Positions 19,323 through 30,157 of a stretch of DNA of 64,000 nucleotides are shown in pieces. Position numbers and translations under genes: made by a program. The notes under the pieces are model-generated. The model searched no databases. It was given only the letters and a program-made list of their open reading frames with translations, and was not told the origin of the DNA. Numbering within the stretch: the first letter of the stretch is position 1; the number at the start of each line of letters is the position of its first letter. The DNA is from an uncultured Nitrospira sp. (lineage in GTDB: Bacteria > Nitrospirota > Nitrospiria > Nitrospirales > Nitrospiraceae), in NCBI GenBank assembly GCA_902500825.1, contig CABVRX010000002.1:272453-336452 (forward strand). The letters run 5' to 3'.

Positions 19323-20341
19323 TGCAACTTTCCGAGTTCGACTTTCCCTTCGATCCTTCGTTGGTCGCGTCGCAGCCGGTCATGCCTCGTGACCAGGCTC
19401 GGCTACTGGTCCTTGATCGCCGCACCCACGGATTTGTGCATCGCCGTGTCGCCGATCTTCCGTCCCTGCTCAATCCGGGTGATCTGCTGGTCGTGAATGA
19501 CACGAAAGTTTTGGCGGCGCGAGTGTCAGGAATCAAACAATCGACTGGAACACCGGTTGAGGTGCTGTTCGTGAGGGATCTTGGTGACAATCGGTGGGAG
19601 ATCATGGTCAAAGGCACATTCCGCATCGGTCAGGTCATCGAGTTCGATCAACAATCTCGTGCAACGATCGTGAAACGTGATGCCACGGGGACCGAAGTGG
19701 TGGTGGACAGTCCGCAGTCGGTCACACGATTATTTGAAGCACGAGGAGTCATGCCACTCCCACCATATATTAAGCGTGCGGCGACTCAGGAGGATCATCA
19801 GTGGTATCAGACGGTTTTTGCCAAACACGAGGGCGCGATTGCCGCACCTACGGCTGGTCTTCACCTTACTGAAGACCTGTTTCAGCGACTGAACGCGTCG
19901 GGGATCAATGTTGCCACAGTGACGCTCCATGTCGGGCCCGGCACATTCAAGCCGGTGACGACCGAGCGGATCGAAGATCATCAGATGGGCGCGGAAGCAT
20001 TCACAATCAGCGAAGGTACTGCACGAGTGATCCAGAAGACCAAACAAGCCGGTGGTAGGGTGGTGGCTGTCGGCACAACGGTTGTTCGTACGCTTGAAAC
20101 GGTTGCGAAAGAGAAGAGGGAGATCGTTCCGATGTCCGGCGAGAGCCGGCTCTTTATTGCCCCAGGGTTTCAGTTCAAGGTCGTCGATGCGCTGATGACG
20201 AACTTTCACCTTCCACGGACCACATTGCTCATGCTGGTTTCGGCCTTTGCAGGAATCGAACCCGTGCGCAAGGCCTACGAAGAAGCGGTCAAAGAGCGAT
20301 ATCGCTTCTACAGCTACGGCGACGCGATGCTGATCATCTAG
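19322..20341 (+). CDS. queA: tRNA preQ1 ribosyltransferase-isomerase QueA
   Basis: It transfers and isomerises the ribosyl group of S-adenosylmethionine onto preQ1 in tRNA, giving epoxyqueuosine. It has 339 residues. Family motifs visible are FDFPFDPSLVASQP, RDQARLLVLDR, NDTKVLAARV, LPPYIKR, the central AAPTAGLHLTEDL and the C-terminal LMTNFHLPRTTLLMLVSAF. The ATG shares one base with the preceding stop codon (TGATG), indicating translational coupling with the SpoIID-like gene. Confidence 0.97.
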   Translation: MQLSEFDFPFDPSLVASQPVMPRDQARLLVLDRRTHGFVHRRVADLPSLLNPGDLLVVNDTKVLAARVSGIKQSTGTPVEVLFVRDLGDNRWEIMVKGTFRIGQVIEFDQQSRATIVKRDATGTEVVVDSPQSVTRLFEARGVMPLPPYIKRAATQEDHQWYQTVFAKHEGAIAAPTAGLHLTEDLFQRLNASGINVATVTLHVGPGTFKPVTTERIEDHQMGAEAFTISEGTARVIQKTKQAGGRVVAVGTTVVRTLETVAKEKREIVPMSGESRLFIAPGFQFKVVDALMTNFHLPRTTLLMLVSAFAGIEPVRKAYEEAVKERYRFYSYGDAMLII

Positions 20342-20384
20342 CTGCTGCTTGATGATCCTGCATGGCGCCATAGGTCGAGGTTGA

Positions 20385-21083
20385 CTACAGTAATTCTCTG
20401 CGGATGGTAATTGGCAGCTTGGCCTTCATGGACTGCTGGAATGACACAATGGCACGTTGTTGCTTCTGCAACAGCATATCATCCAACACCCGTTGCTTGG
20501 CTTCAGTAACTTTGGCGGGATCAGAGTCCTGTGCCCTGGTCATGAGAGACTGCCCTTCGGCAATTTCCGCCGGGGTCAGCGCGACAGAATCTCGAACGAT
20601 CATCCGGGCCTTGTTCGCCAGGACTTCCTGGTGCTGAATTGATTCAAATGACGCGGGGGTGAGGTGATTGGCTGCTAGAATGCGGCGGTAAAGCTCGGGA
20701 TCGAAGGCGCCGTTTTTCTGAAAGACCGGCGTTTGCATGATCAGTTCGCGCAAATCGGCATCAGAAACCCGCACGCCCATTTCTTCAGCCGCGATGATCC
20801 AGATACGACTATCGACCAGTTGTCCGACGACGAATTCTTTGAACTCTTCCTCTTTGAAATCGGTCTTGACGTTTTCTTTGTAAATGCGGTGCATATTTTC
20901 ATACGTACGCTTGAATTCATCAATGGAAACCGATTGGTCTCCGACCTTGGCGACGGGCCCGCCGGCTTGCTCTCCGAATCCCCACCATCCCATCGTAATC
21001 ACGAAGGCGATGGCTAAGATCCCCATGATGGATTTAAGCAGCCAAGGGTAGTTATGAGCGGCATCGCGCATTATCTTGATCAT
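20385..21083 (-). CDS. Membrane-anchored SurA-N-domain protein, no PPIase domain
   Basis: A 232-residue protein. The N terminus MIKIMRDAAHNYPWLLKSIMGILAIAFVI resembles PpiD-type periplasmic chaperones: a short cytoplasmic tail and one transmembrane helix (about 14-34). A SurA-N-like helical chaperone domain (about 45-190) follows, including VGDQSVSIDEFKRTYENM and GRFDPELY-like GAFDPELYRRIL. There is no parvulin (PpiC) domain, so it is a chaperone-only or truncated relative of about one third the length of PpiD. The ATG at 21083 has AAAGGA upstream. It is transcribed convergently with queA. Confidence 0.8.
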   Translation of the reverse strand: MIKIMRDAAHNYPWLLKSIMGILAIAFVITMGWWGFGEQAGGPVAKVGDQSVSIDEFKRTYENMHRIYKENVKTDFKEEEFKEFVVGQLVDSRIWIIAAEEMGVRVSDADLRELIMQTPVFQKNGAFDPELYRRILAANHLTPASFESIQHQEVLANKARMIVRDSVALTPAEIAEGQSLMTRAQDSDPAKVTEAKQRVLDDMLLQKQQRAIVSFQQSMKAKLPITIRRELL

Positions 21084-21284
21084 GGCAATCCTTTTTTCCC
21101 TGTGAGTCAGCAGTGTACTTGCGGACAGGGGCGGAAGGCAAGCGTGGGCACGCGCAGCATTACGCAGAATGTCACTGATGTTGGTTTCTGTGAGGCACCG
21201 AATCCTTCGACTGCTTCCAGGAGGCCGAGAGACGGCTCGGGAAGGATCCGAAAAGGAATCCAGGAAAAAAAGATCGGACTTTGT

Positions 21285-21313
21285 TTGTGCAAGTTGCTGC
21301 GATTTGTTATACT
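21285..21313 (+). promoter_or_regulatory. Candidate promoter for RDD/mreB region
   Basis: TTGTGC (21285-21290), a 17-bp spacer and TATACT (21308-21313), 26 nt before the TTG start of the RDD protein. The -10 is near consensus and the -35 matches at three of six positions. Confidence 0.45.
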
Positions 21314-21338
21314 TTGCCACTAATTAGAAGGAGAATCC

Positions 21339-21797
21339 TTGGCAGGGGAGGGGCCAACTTCGACGGCGCTGGAAGCAAGAGTCTATCCGAAGGCCCATGT
21401 CCTGAATCGGTTCATCGCGAAGTTAATTGATCTGTTCATCGTCGTCGCTGCCGGCGAAATTGCTCCTCCGGTCGGCTTTCTTTCCGGCTTGGCCTACATC
21501 TTGATTGCCGATGGGTTTGCGGGTGGAAAAAGTATCGGCAAGCGATTGGTCGGTCTGCAAACCGTGCGATTGGATGGCCGGGATACGGCCAGCTTTCGAG
21601 AATCGATCATTCGGAATCTTCCGCTGGGTGGCGCACAGATCGCATACGCGATCCCGTACATTGGATGGCTTATATCCCTTGCCATCCTCGCGTTTGAAAG
21701 CTTTTTGATCATTGGAAATGAGCAGGGTCGTCGGCTTGGCGATGAAGTCGCAAGGACTCATGTATTGGATGCCGGTCAACTTGCGGCCACCGACTAG
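21339..21797 (+). CDS. RDD-family membrane protein
   Basis: A 152-residue protein with two or three hydrophobic segments. The RDD signature is present as RFIAKLIDLFIVV (near residues 28-40) and GKSIGKRLVGLQTVRLDG (near 66-83). RESIIRNLPL is the third conserved block. Family members are small membrane proteins, some linked to ion or metabolite transport; none of that is shown here. The TTG start has AAGGAG 6 nt upstream. Confidence 0.85.
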   Translation: MAGEGPTSTALEARVYPKAHVLNRFIAKLIDLFIVVAAGEIAPPVGFLSGLAYILIADGFAGGKSIGKRLVGLQTVRLDGRDTASFRESIIRNLPLGGAQIAYAIPYIGWLISLAILAFESFLIIGNEQGRRLGDEVARTHVLDAGQLAATD

Positions 21798-21820
21798 AGA
21801 AGTCCTACACGAAGCACACA

Positions 21821-22914
<1,094 letters not shown>

Positions 22915-22927
22915 GGTGCCATCCCTC

Positions 22928-23800
22928 ATGCGGATGGTCAATTTACGCGCACCGTACAACGCTCGGCGTGTTGCCCTCGTTCTGGCCGTTATTCTCGTGC
23001 TCGGCTTCTTGCTTCTACCCGGCCAACTCCAAAGCATATTCCAGCAGGTGGGCAGCCCCCTGGGATGGATCATCAGCTGGCCTCTCCAGGCCGTAGCCGG
23101 AATCCATGATCGGATTGCCGGTATCTGGGGGCGATATGTGGACCTCCAAGGGGTTGAAGAAGAAAATCAACAGTTAAAGAGAGAGCTGGACCTTCTCAAG
23201 GAACAAAATGGGCAGCTGCGAGAAGCTTCGGTGGCGACCGAGCGACTCTCGGCACTGCTGGAATTTAAGAAGCAAGTTCTTCCCACATCTGTGGCCGCTC
23301 AAGTGATCGGGCGCGATACCGGCAATTGGTACAAGACGATCATTCTGAACAAGGGAGCGTCCGACGGGCTTCAATCGGATCAGGGAGTGATTACTCCTGC
23401 CGGTGTGGTCGGTCGCATCGTCAAGACCACGGCCTCTACGGCAGTGGTTCTGCTCGTGACGGATCCCAATAATGCGATCGCCGGATTGATCCAGCGCACG
23501 AGAGATGAGGGAATCGTCGAAGGGACGACGCAGGGACAGGCTCGACTCAAGTACATTCCGTTGTTGTCCAACGCGCGGCCGGGCGACCACGTCGTCACGT
23601 CAGGCTTGGTGGGAGGATTCCCCCGAGGTATCCCGATCGGTACGATCACAAGAATCGATAAGGAAGAGGAAGCGCTGTTTCAATCTGCGGAGCTTTCTCC
23701 GGAGGTCGATCCGAATCGAGTCGAAGAGGTGTTGGTCATCCAGTCTTCCTCTATTCCGGCCGAAGGGGAGCGTCTTGGCGTTCCCAAACACAAGCCATGA
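22928..23800 (+). CDS. mreC: Rod shape-determining protein MreC
   Basis: A periplasmic scaffold that activates PBP2/RodA. About 290 residues: a short cytoplasmic N terminus, one transmembrane helix (about 15-35), a periplasmic coiled coil (about 75-115, EEENQQLKRELDLLKEQNGQL) and a double beta-barrel domain with VIGRDTGNWYKTIILNKGASDGL and later GDHVVTSGLVGGFPRGIPIG. The ATG at 22928 is chosen because the frame upstream runs through the mreB 3' end; an ATG two codons later is also possible. It overlaps mreD by 4 nt. Confidence 0.94.
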   Translation: MRMVNLRAPYNARRVALVLAVILVLGFLLLPGQLQSIFQQVGSPLGWIISWPLQAVAGIHDRIAGIWGRYVDLQGVEEENQQLKRELDLLKEQNGQLREASVATERLSALLEFKKQVLPTSVAAQVIGRDTGNWYKTIILNKGASDGLQSDQGVITPAGVVGRIVKTTASTAVVLLVTDPNNAIAGLIQRTRDEGIVEGTTQGQARLKYIPLLSNARPGDHVVTSGLVGGFPRGIPIGTITRIDKEEEALFQSAELSPEVDPNRVEEVLVIQSSSIPAEGERLGVPKHKP

Positions 23801-24297
23801 AAGGGTTCATCTATTTTGCCGTGATCGTCGGTCTTGTGCCGGTTCAGTCCGTTGTCCTGTCGCACGTCAGTTTGTGGGGAGTGAAGCCGGATCTCGGTTT
23901 TGTGGCCGTGTGCTTGGTCGGCCTCATAGCAGGAGAGCTCGATGGCTTGTTGGTCGGCCTCGCGCTCGGATGGGCGATGAGTCTGTTTTCCGCACAAGAC
24001 CTGATTTCCAGTGTGGTTTTGAAAGGGACCGTGGGGTTTCTCGCAGGCCTTGCGGGTCGGCAGGTCGTCTATCTGAGTCCGGTTGTTCTTGTGATAGGAC
24101 TTTTGGTCGTTTCCTGCCTGGCTGGGTTGATCGCTCCGTTCGCCCTCAAGCTCAACGCGCAACAGGATTGGTGGTGGGCTACCTGGACTGTCGTGCTGCC
24201 ACAAGCCTGCCTTGATGCGGTGATTGGAGGAGCGATCTACTGGCTCATGTGGAGTCGTTTGAATATTGAGCAGTTGATGTCCGAGTCTCGAATGTAG
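23797..24297 (+). CDS. mreD: Rod shape-determining protein MreD
   Basis: An integral membrane partner of MreC. 166 residues with about five hydrophobic segments. LWGVKPDLGFVAVCLVGLIAGELDGLLVGLALGW near residues 30-63 is the conserved MreD core. Sequence conservation in this family is low, and the assignment rests as much on position, between mreC (ATGA overlap) and mrdA, as on this motif. Confidence 0.9.
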   Translation: MKGFIYFAVIVGLVPVQSVVLSHVSLWGVKPDLGFVAVCLVGLIAGELDGLLVGLALGWAMSLFSAQDLISSVVLKGTVGFLAGLAGRQVVYLSPVVLVIGLLVVSCLAGLIAPFALKLNAQQDWWWATWTVVLPQACLDAVIGGAIYWLMWSRLNIEQLMSESRM

Positions 24298-24303
24298 GCA
24301 TTC

Positions 24304-26178
24304 ATGATGGTCACGACGCATTCCTCGGAGTCAGAATTCGGCGACCTTCATCGGAGGCTCTTTATTCTCCGCGTGGGGCTCTTGTTGGTCGTGGTGCTGC
24401 TGGGTCTGCGTCTTTGGCATCTTCAGATTTACGAGGGGCCGTATTATCGGGATTTGTCGGAAAACAATCGTACCAGATTAGTGTTGCTTGAACCGGCGCG
24501 TGGTCTGATCTATGACCGGCATGGTGTTCTCCTGGCGAATAACGTGCCGAGCTTCAGCCTCTACGTTACCCTGGAAGACGTGAAGGATCGAGAAGTCTTG
24601 ATTCGGCAACTGGCCGACTTGCTCGGTCTCGACCCGACCATCGTTCGGAAAAAAATGGCGGTGAAAGGCAGCAAACTGCTTCCGCGTAAGATCAAAGACC
24701 GCATGACTCTGCGGGATGCCACGCTGGTCGAATCCCGTCGTCTCGACATGCCCGGGGTCATGATTCAGGTCGAATCGCAGCGCAACTATCCAGGCGGCAT
24801 GACGGCAGCCCATCTTCTGGGCTATGTAGGAGAAATTTCAGCGGACCAGCTGGAGAAACCGGAGTTTCTCGATCTTCACCAAGGCAGCATCGTGGGGCAA
24901 TATGGTGTGGAAAAGTCCTATGATCGGCACATGCGGGGAACATCCGGTCAAAAGAGCGTGGAAGTCGATGCGCTTGGCCATGAGAAAAAAGCGTCGGTTG
25001 TCGAGAGGCCGCAAGCGGGGAATGACCTCTATCTCACCATCGATGTGCGGCTCCAAAAGGTCGCCGAAGACCTGCTGGGCCAAGAACAGGGCGCCATCGT
25101 CGCGCTGGATCCGAACAGCGGCGATATCCTGGCCATGGCCAGCCGTCCCGGTTTCGATCCGAATATGCTCTCGCGAGAATTGACTCCAAAGCAATGGGTG
25201 GAAATCGTGCAGGACGAGGGGCGTCCGTTGAACAATCGCGCCTCACAGGGACAGTATCCTCCCGGTTCCATCTTCAAGATTCCAATGGCCGTCGCCGCGT
25301 TGGAAACAAAAACCGTATCGCCTTCCAGTACCGTGTTCTGTAACGGAGGGTATCAGTTCGGCAAGCGGCTGTATCATGATTGGAAAGCCAGCGGGCATGG
25401 GTATGTCGATCTGCACAATGCATTGGTCCATTCCTGTGACGTGTACTTTTATACGATCGGTCAACGGATGGGGATCGATGTGATGGCCGAGTTTGGGAAG
25501 GACTTTGGGCTTGGGAAAGCTACTGGAGTGGAATTACCGTCGGAACGATCCGGTATCATGCCCTCCACCGCATGGAAGCAAAAAGCCAAGAACGAACAGT
25601 GGTTGCCCGGAGAGACCATTTCAGCCGCCATCGGACAGGGGTATGTGACCGTGACGCCGTTGCAAATGGCGAGTCTTGTCGGCACGGTCGCCAACGACGG
25701 AGTGAGCTACCGTCCTCGCCTGGTGCAGGCGGTCATGGATCGAACGTCGGGAAACCTTCAAGAGTTGCCGGCCGTTCCGCGTGGAAAAATCAATGCGAAA
25801 CCGGAAACCTTCCGTCTCATTAAGGACGCGCTCGCGGACGTCGTCACAAAGGGAACGGCGACGAAGGCGAAATCCTCACTGGTCACGATCGGTGGAAAGA
25901 CCGGCACGGCTCAGGTGGCGGCGCTTCGAACCGGACCGGAAGAGAATATTCCCAAAAAGTTCCGAGACCATGCGTGGTTTGTCGCCTTTGCGCCGGTGGA
26001 ATCGCCGAAAATCGCCGTCGTCGTGCTTGCTGAACATATGGGACACGGCGGGTCCTCCGCGGCTCCTCTTGCGAAGGAAGTCATTGAAACGTATATGAAG
26101 CTCACCCCTCAAGTGCCGGCCGTCACCTCGAATCTTACCGGAGGAAATGGGCCAGGACACTCCTCGAAAGACTCATGA
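24304..26178 (+). CDS. mrdA: Penicillin-binding protein 2 (elongasome transpeptidase)
   Basis: A class B PBP that cross-links peptidoglycan during lateral growth together with RodA. It has 624 residues. One N-terminal transmembrane helix (about 20-42) precedes the pedestal domain with PARGLIYDRHGVLLANN. The transpeptidase carries the nucleophile Ser322 in PPGSIFK, the SxN-like motif HSCD near 378, and KTGTAQ near 532. It ends overlapping rodA by 4 nt. Full length and intact. Confidence 0.96.
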   Translation: MMVTTHSSESEFGDLHRRLFILRVGLLLVVVLLGLRLWHLQIYEGPYYRDLSENNRTRLVLLEPARGLIYDRHGVLLANNVPSFSLYVTLEDVKDREVLIRQLADLLGLDPTIVRKKMAVKGSKLLPRKIKDRMTLRDATLVESRRLDMPGVMIQVESQRNYPGGMTAAHLLGYVGEISADQLEKPEFLDLHQGSIVGQYGVEKSYDRHMRGTSGQKSVEVDALGHEKKASVVERPQAGNDLYLTIDVRLQKVAEDLLGQEQGAIVALDPNSGDILAMASRPGFDPNMLSRELTPKQWVEIVQDEGRPLNNRASQGQYPPGSIFKIPMAVAALETKTVSPSSTVFCNGGYQFGKRLYHDWKASGHGYVDLHNALVHSCDVYFYTIGQRMGIDVMAEFGKDFGLGKATGVELPSERSGIMPSTAWKQKAKNEQWLPGETISAAIGQGYVTVTPLQMASLVGTVANDGVSYRPRLVQAVMDRTSGNLQELPAVPRGKINAKPETFRLIKDALADVVTKGTATKAKSSLVTIGGKTGTAQVAALRTGPEENIPKKFRDHAWFVAFAPVESPKIAVVVLAEHMGHGGSSAAPLAKEVIETYMKLTPQVPAVTSNLTGGNGPGHSSKDS

Positions 26179-27296
26179 TCGATCGATTGACCGAGAGTCG
26201 GGGCCTCGACAGTTTCGATATTCGCTATGTCGCTTTGATCCTTGCCATCCTGGGGATCGGAGTGTTGTCCATTTATAGCGTGACTCACGGGCAGCAGAGC
26301 GGGGTGTCGCCGTATTATCTCAAACAGTTGATATGGATCGGACTCGGCGCGGCGGCCTTCCTGGTGATGTGGGCATCGGACTACCATCATCTTGCGCGGT
26401 TTGCCTATCCGGCCTACGTCTTTATCTTGCTGATGCTGGTCTTTGTGTTATTCGAAGGGCGGACGAGCAAAGGGGCTCAGCGGTGGATCGCGCTGGGGCC
26501 GCTCAGTTTCCAGCCGTCTGAATTCGCCAAGCTCATCCTCATTTTGGTGTTGGCACACTACTATTCGAAAGCTCCTCGTGTGGGATGGTTGCAACGTGTC
26601 ATCGTCCCGGGGCTCTTGGTGCTGCCCGGACTCATCCTCATCTTGAAGCAGCCTGATTTGGGGAGTGGGCTGAGTTTTGTCGCGGTGTATGCGGCCATGC
26701 TCCTCATGGTGGGCGTTCGTTCGCAAGCCTTAGGTTTCATTCTATTGTTCTCGGTCATGCTGTTTCCATTTGCCTGGGAGGGGGTATGGGGGTCCTTGCA
26801 TGATTATCAGCGACAGCGCATTATGGCGTTCGTCGACCCAGGCTATGACCCGGGAGGAAAGGGCTACCATGCCTTGCAATCGAAGATCGCGATCGGGTCG
26901 GGGGAGTTGTTAGGGAAGGGGCTCTACGGCGGAACCCAAAGTCAGCTGAAGTTCTTGCCGGAGGGACATACCGATTTTGTGTTCGCCGTCTTCGCGGAAG
27001 AATGGGGATTTTTCGGCGTGGTCATACTATTGATGTTGTTTGTCGCGTTGATTTGGCTCTCGCTGGAAATCGCGTCCAAGGCGAAGGATCAGCTTGGCGC
27101 GCTGCTCGCCGTGGGGATCGTGGCGATGTTATGTTTTTGCGTCGTGGTCAACATCGGTATGACGGCCGGGATGTTTCCGATCGTGGGCATTCCCTTGCCT
27201 CTGGTGAGCTATGGCGGAAGCGCCACCATTATGACCATGGCGTCGTTGGGTTTACTGTTGAACGTCAAGCGGAAGCGGTTAAGTCTGTTTTATTGA
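26175..27296 (+). CDS. rodA: Peptidoglycan glycosyltransferase RodA
   Basis: A SEDS-family polymerase that extends glycan strands from lipid II, working with PBP2. 373 residues with about ten transmembrane segments. Signature segments include QRWIALGPLSFQPSEFAKLILIL, LKQPDLGSGLSF, ALQSKIAIGSGELLGKGLYGGTQSQLKFLPEGHTDFVFAVFAEEWGF and GIPLPLVSYGGSA. The start overlaps the mrdA stop. Confidence 0.96.
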   Translation: MIDRLTESRGLDSFDIRYVALILAILGIGVLSIYSVTHGQQSGVSPYYLKQLIWIGLGAAAFLVMWASDYHHLARFAYPAYVFILLMLVFVLFEGRTSKGAQRWIALGPLSFQPSEFAKLILILVLAHYYSKAPRVGWLQRVIVPGLLVLPGLILILKQPDLGSGLSFVAVYAAMLLMVGVRSQALGFILLFSVMLFPFAWEGVWGSLHDYQRQRIMAFVDPGYDPGGKGYHALQSKIAIGSGELLGKGLYGGTQSQLKFLPEGHTDFVFAVFAEEWGFFGVVILLMLFVALIWLSLEIASKAKDQLGALLAVGIVAMLCFCVVVNIGMTAGMFPIVGIPLPLVSYGGSATIMTMASLGLLLNVKRKRLSLFY

Positions 27297-27456
27297 GCGA
27301 TGTCTGAACAGGTGGAACGCTCGGGTTCCATCGTTCGGGGAATAGAATATGGAAAGCCGGTGGAATCGGTGTGGGAAGTGAGTAACGGACTTAGACTTGG
27401 GTCCGCGTCCATCGCTCTCGGCCGGTTCATGTGGCTTGCAGGCCAAAGGAGTCAAT

Positions 27457-28965
27457 ATGGCAAGTGAAATTGCGATAACCATCGCGCGGGAGGAAACCCG
27501 CGTGGCGGTGCTCGACGGCGAAGTCGTCACCGATTTGTTCGGTGACCGCGCGAAGCATAAGGATTTTGTCGGAAATATCTATAAGGGAAAGGTTGCCAAG
27601 GTGTTGCCGGGCATGCAAGCCGCGTTTGTGGACATCGGCTTGGAAAAAGCGGCGTTTATGCATGTCTCCGATTTATTGGTAGATGCGGAGCCTGGCGATC
27701 TGTTGGTTGAAGCCGAGGAAGACGAAAAAGATTCGGAGATGCTCCGGCCGAAGCGCCAGAGCGCGAAACCGATCGAACAACTGCTGAGCGAGGGGCAGGA
27801 GCTGATGGTCCAGATTTCAAAAGGGCCGATCGGCACCAAGGGGTCGCGAGTGACGACATACGTCTCGCTTCCGGGGCGATATCTCGTCTTTATGCCCAAC
27901 GTCGACCATATCGGTGTATCTCGGCGGATTCCGCGGGATGAAGAACGGGCCAGACTGAAGGAAATCATGCGCCGCGTCAGGCGCTCCGGCTTCGGCTATA
28001 TCGTGCGGACGGTCAGTGAAGGGGTCAAGGAAGATGAATTGAAATCCGACGTCGACTTTCTGCACGTCCTCTGGCAGGACATTTTGACGAAACGGGAACA
28101 ATTGCCCGCCCCCGCGCTGCTGCATTCTGATTTGAGCTTGAGCTTCCGCGTCGTGAGAGATCTGTTCAGCAAAAAGGTGGATCGACTGTGGATCGATTCG
28201 CGGGAGGAATACGAAGCCATTCGAGACTTCGTGCAACGTTTTTCTCCTGAACAGACCTCGCGGATTCATTTCTACGATAAGGATGAGCCGTTGTTCGATC
28301 ACTTGGGGGTAGAACAGGAAATCGCGCGCGCATTGAGCCGGAAAGTCTGGCTCAAGTCGGGCGGATATCTCGTGATCGATCATACGGAAGCGATGACGGT
28401 GATCGACGTCAATACGGGACGGTTTGTGGGGAAACGAGATCAGGAAGAGACCATCTTACGCAACAACCTCGAAGCGGCTAAAGAGGTTGCCTATCAGCTG
28501 AAGCTGCGGGGAATCGGCGGCATCATCATTGTCGACTTCATCGATATGGAGCGGGAGAAGAATCGGGATAAGGTGTATCATGCGTTGGTGGACGCCATGG
28601 CGTCGGACAAGGCACGAACGAGGATATCCAGAATTTCGGATCTCGGCTTGATCGAAATCTCCCGAGAACGGGTGCGGGAGGATCTGTTACGCTCGCTGTC
28701 GGAGCCGTGCCGCTACTGCGAAGGTCGTGGATATACGAAGTCTCCCACGACCGTGGCGTACGAAATTTTCCGCGAAATCCGACGGATTGAACCGGCTGCC
28801 GATCAGCAGCGGATTATCGTGGGAGCCCATCCGACGGTGGCCGAATTGCTGCAAGATGAAGAGCGCTATGGAGTGGAAGTATTGGAGCGAGACTGTTCAG
28901 CGAAAATCATCGTCACGCCGGACAGTCAGTTGCATCTGGAGCAGTACGATCTGGTCGTGCTCTAG
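27457..28965 (+). CDS. rng: Ribonuclease E/G family endoribonuclease (RNase G-like)
   Basis: A single-strand-specific endoribonuclease for rRNA and mRNA processing. It has 502 residues, the RNase G length, without the long RNase E C-terminal scaffold. An S1 domain lies near residues 35-130 (GNIYKGKVAKVLPGMQAAFVDIG). The catalytic Mg site has VIDVNTGRFVG near 310 and GGIIIVDFIDM near 352. The zinc-link CRYC near 418 dimerises the enzyme. An acidic, lysine-rich insert follows the S1 start (about 75-105). The ATG at 27457 has AAAGGAG 6 nt upstream. It lies 160 nt after rodA. Confidence 0.95.
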   Translation: MASEIAITIAREETRVAVLDGEVVTDLFGDRAKHKDFVGNIYKGKVAKVLPGMQAAFVDIGLEKAAFMHVSDLLVDAEPGDLLVEAEEDEKDSEMLRPKRQSAKPIEQLLSEGQELMVQISKGPIGTKGSRVTTYVSLPGRYLVFMPNVDHIGVSRRIPRDEERARLKEIMRRVRRSGFGYIVRTVSEGVKEDELKSDVDFLHVLWQDILTKREQLPAPALLHSDLSLSFRVVRDLFSKKVDRLWIDSREEYEAIRDFVQRFSPEQTSRIHFYDKDEPLFDHLGVEQEIARALSRKVWLKSGGYLVIDHTEAMTVIDVNTGRFVGKRDQEETILRNNLEAAKEVAYQLKLRGIGGIIIVDFIDMEREKNRDKVYHALVDAMASDKARTRISRISDLGLIEISRERVREDLLRSLSEPCRYCEGRGYTKSPTTVAYEIFREIRRIEPAADQQRIIVGAHPTVAELLQDEERYGVEVLERDCSAKIIVTPDSQLHLEQYDLVVL

Positions 28966-29038
28966 CCAAGTGCCGCCGGGGCCGCCTACCGGACCTCCGC
29001 TATTCAAACGAATTCCAGGCCGATGAACGAGAGCAATC

Positions 29039-30157
29039 ATGGATGAAGCCGCGCTGATCTCATGGCTCACGCTCCAAGCCATTAACGGCGTCGGCGATCG
29101 CACCCTTCTCAAGTTGACACACGCGTTTGGATCACCCCATGCGGTGCTCGGTGCAACGAGGGACGACTTGATTTGTGCCGGTTGCAGTCCTGAGCTGGCC
29201 GAATCCGTGCGGCAGGGGCCTGAATCGAGTATCCGACAACAGATTGATCGCCAGGTGAAGATTGTGGAACGCCTCAAGATCCAAACAGTTACCTTGTTTG
29301 ATCGATTCTATCCGGCCCGCCTCAAAACCATTCCGGATCCGCCGCCGTTGCTGTATGTGAGCGGAAGCTTCTCGCCGAAGGACGAGGTCGCCGTGGCGAT
29401 TGTGGGCGGACGGCGGGCGACTTCACCCGGAAAACTCATCACGGAGGAGATAGCGAAGGACCTGGCCGGATGTGGGGTCACGATTGTAAGCGGTTTGGCT
29501 CGGGGAATCGATGCCGCGGCGCACCGAGGGGCGCTGGCGGGTAAGGGGCGAACGATTGCGGTTCTCGGTTGCGGCATTGATCGAACATATCCCTCGGAAC
29601 ATCACGCACTCCGGCGGAGCATCGAATCGCACGGCGCCGTGATCTCGGAGCTGCCGATCGGCGCTGCTCCTCAAAGTCATCACTTCCCGCGAAGGAATCG
29701 GATTATCAGCGGGCTTTCATTGGGCGTGCTGGTCGGCGAAGCCGCGACCGACAGCGGCTCGTTGATCACGGCAAAACTGGCGTTAGAACAAGGTCGAGAG
29801 GTGTTTGCCGTACCGGGCTCAGTCAGGGAAGAAGCCTGTCGCGGATCGAATCGCCTGATCAAAGAGGGGGCGAAACTGATCGAAGGGGCGCAAGACATTC
29901 TCGATGAGGTTCTGCCGCAAGTCGATGCTCGGCAACGGGCGACACTGCATCTCGGCCGTGCGTTGACGGAAGTGCGTGAGCCGCTGGGGAAGGAAGAGAC
30001 ATTGGTGTACGAAACGCTCTCCTATGAAGCCCGATCCATTGATACGGTGATTGAGAGCATTGGGCTGAGCGCTGCGAAGGTGTCCGCGGCGTTGCTTTCG
30101 TTGGAATTGAACGGACGAATTCGCCAATTGCCGGGGCAACAATACATCCGCCTCTAG
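29039..30157 (+). CDS. dprA: DNA-processing protein DprA
   Basis: It binds incoming single-stranded DNA and loads RecA during natural transformation. It has 372 residues. Helix-hairpin-helix-like N-terminal region (about 10-60), then the Rossmann DprA core with VGGRRATSPGK near 120, SGLARGIDAAAHRGAL near 152, GCGIDRTYPSEH and FPRRNRIISGLS near 218, and GSLITAKLALEQGREVFAVPGS. A C-terminal winged-helix-like domain (about 305-370) ends the protein. A functional competence system cannot be inferred from this gene alone. A dispersed repeat begins immediately after the stop. Confidence 0.95.
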   Translation: MDEAALISWLTLQAINGVGDRTLLKLTHAFGSPHAVLGATRDDLICAGCSPELAESVRQGPESSIRQQIDRQVKIVERLKIQTVTLFDRFYPARLKTIPDPPPLLYVSGSFSPKDEVAVAIVGGRRATSPGKLITEEIAKDLAGCGVTIVSGLARGIDAAAHRGALAGKGRTIAVLGCGIDRTYPSEHHALRRSIESHGAVISELPIGAAPQSHHFPRRNRIISGLSLGVLVGEAATDSGSLITAKLALEQGREVFAVPGSVREEACRGSNRLIKEGAKLIEGAQDILDEVLPQVDARQRATLHLGRALTEVREPLGKEETLVYETLSYEARSIDTVIESIGLSAAKVSAALLSLELNGRIRQLPGQQYIRL

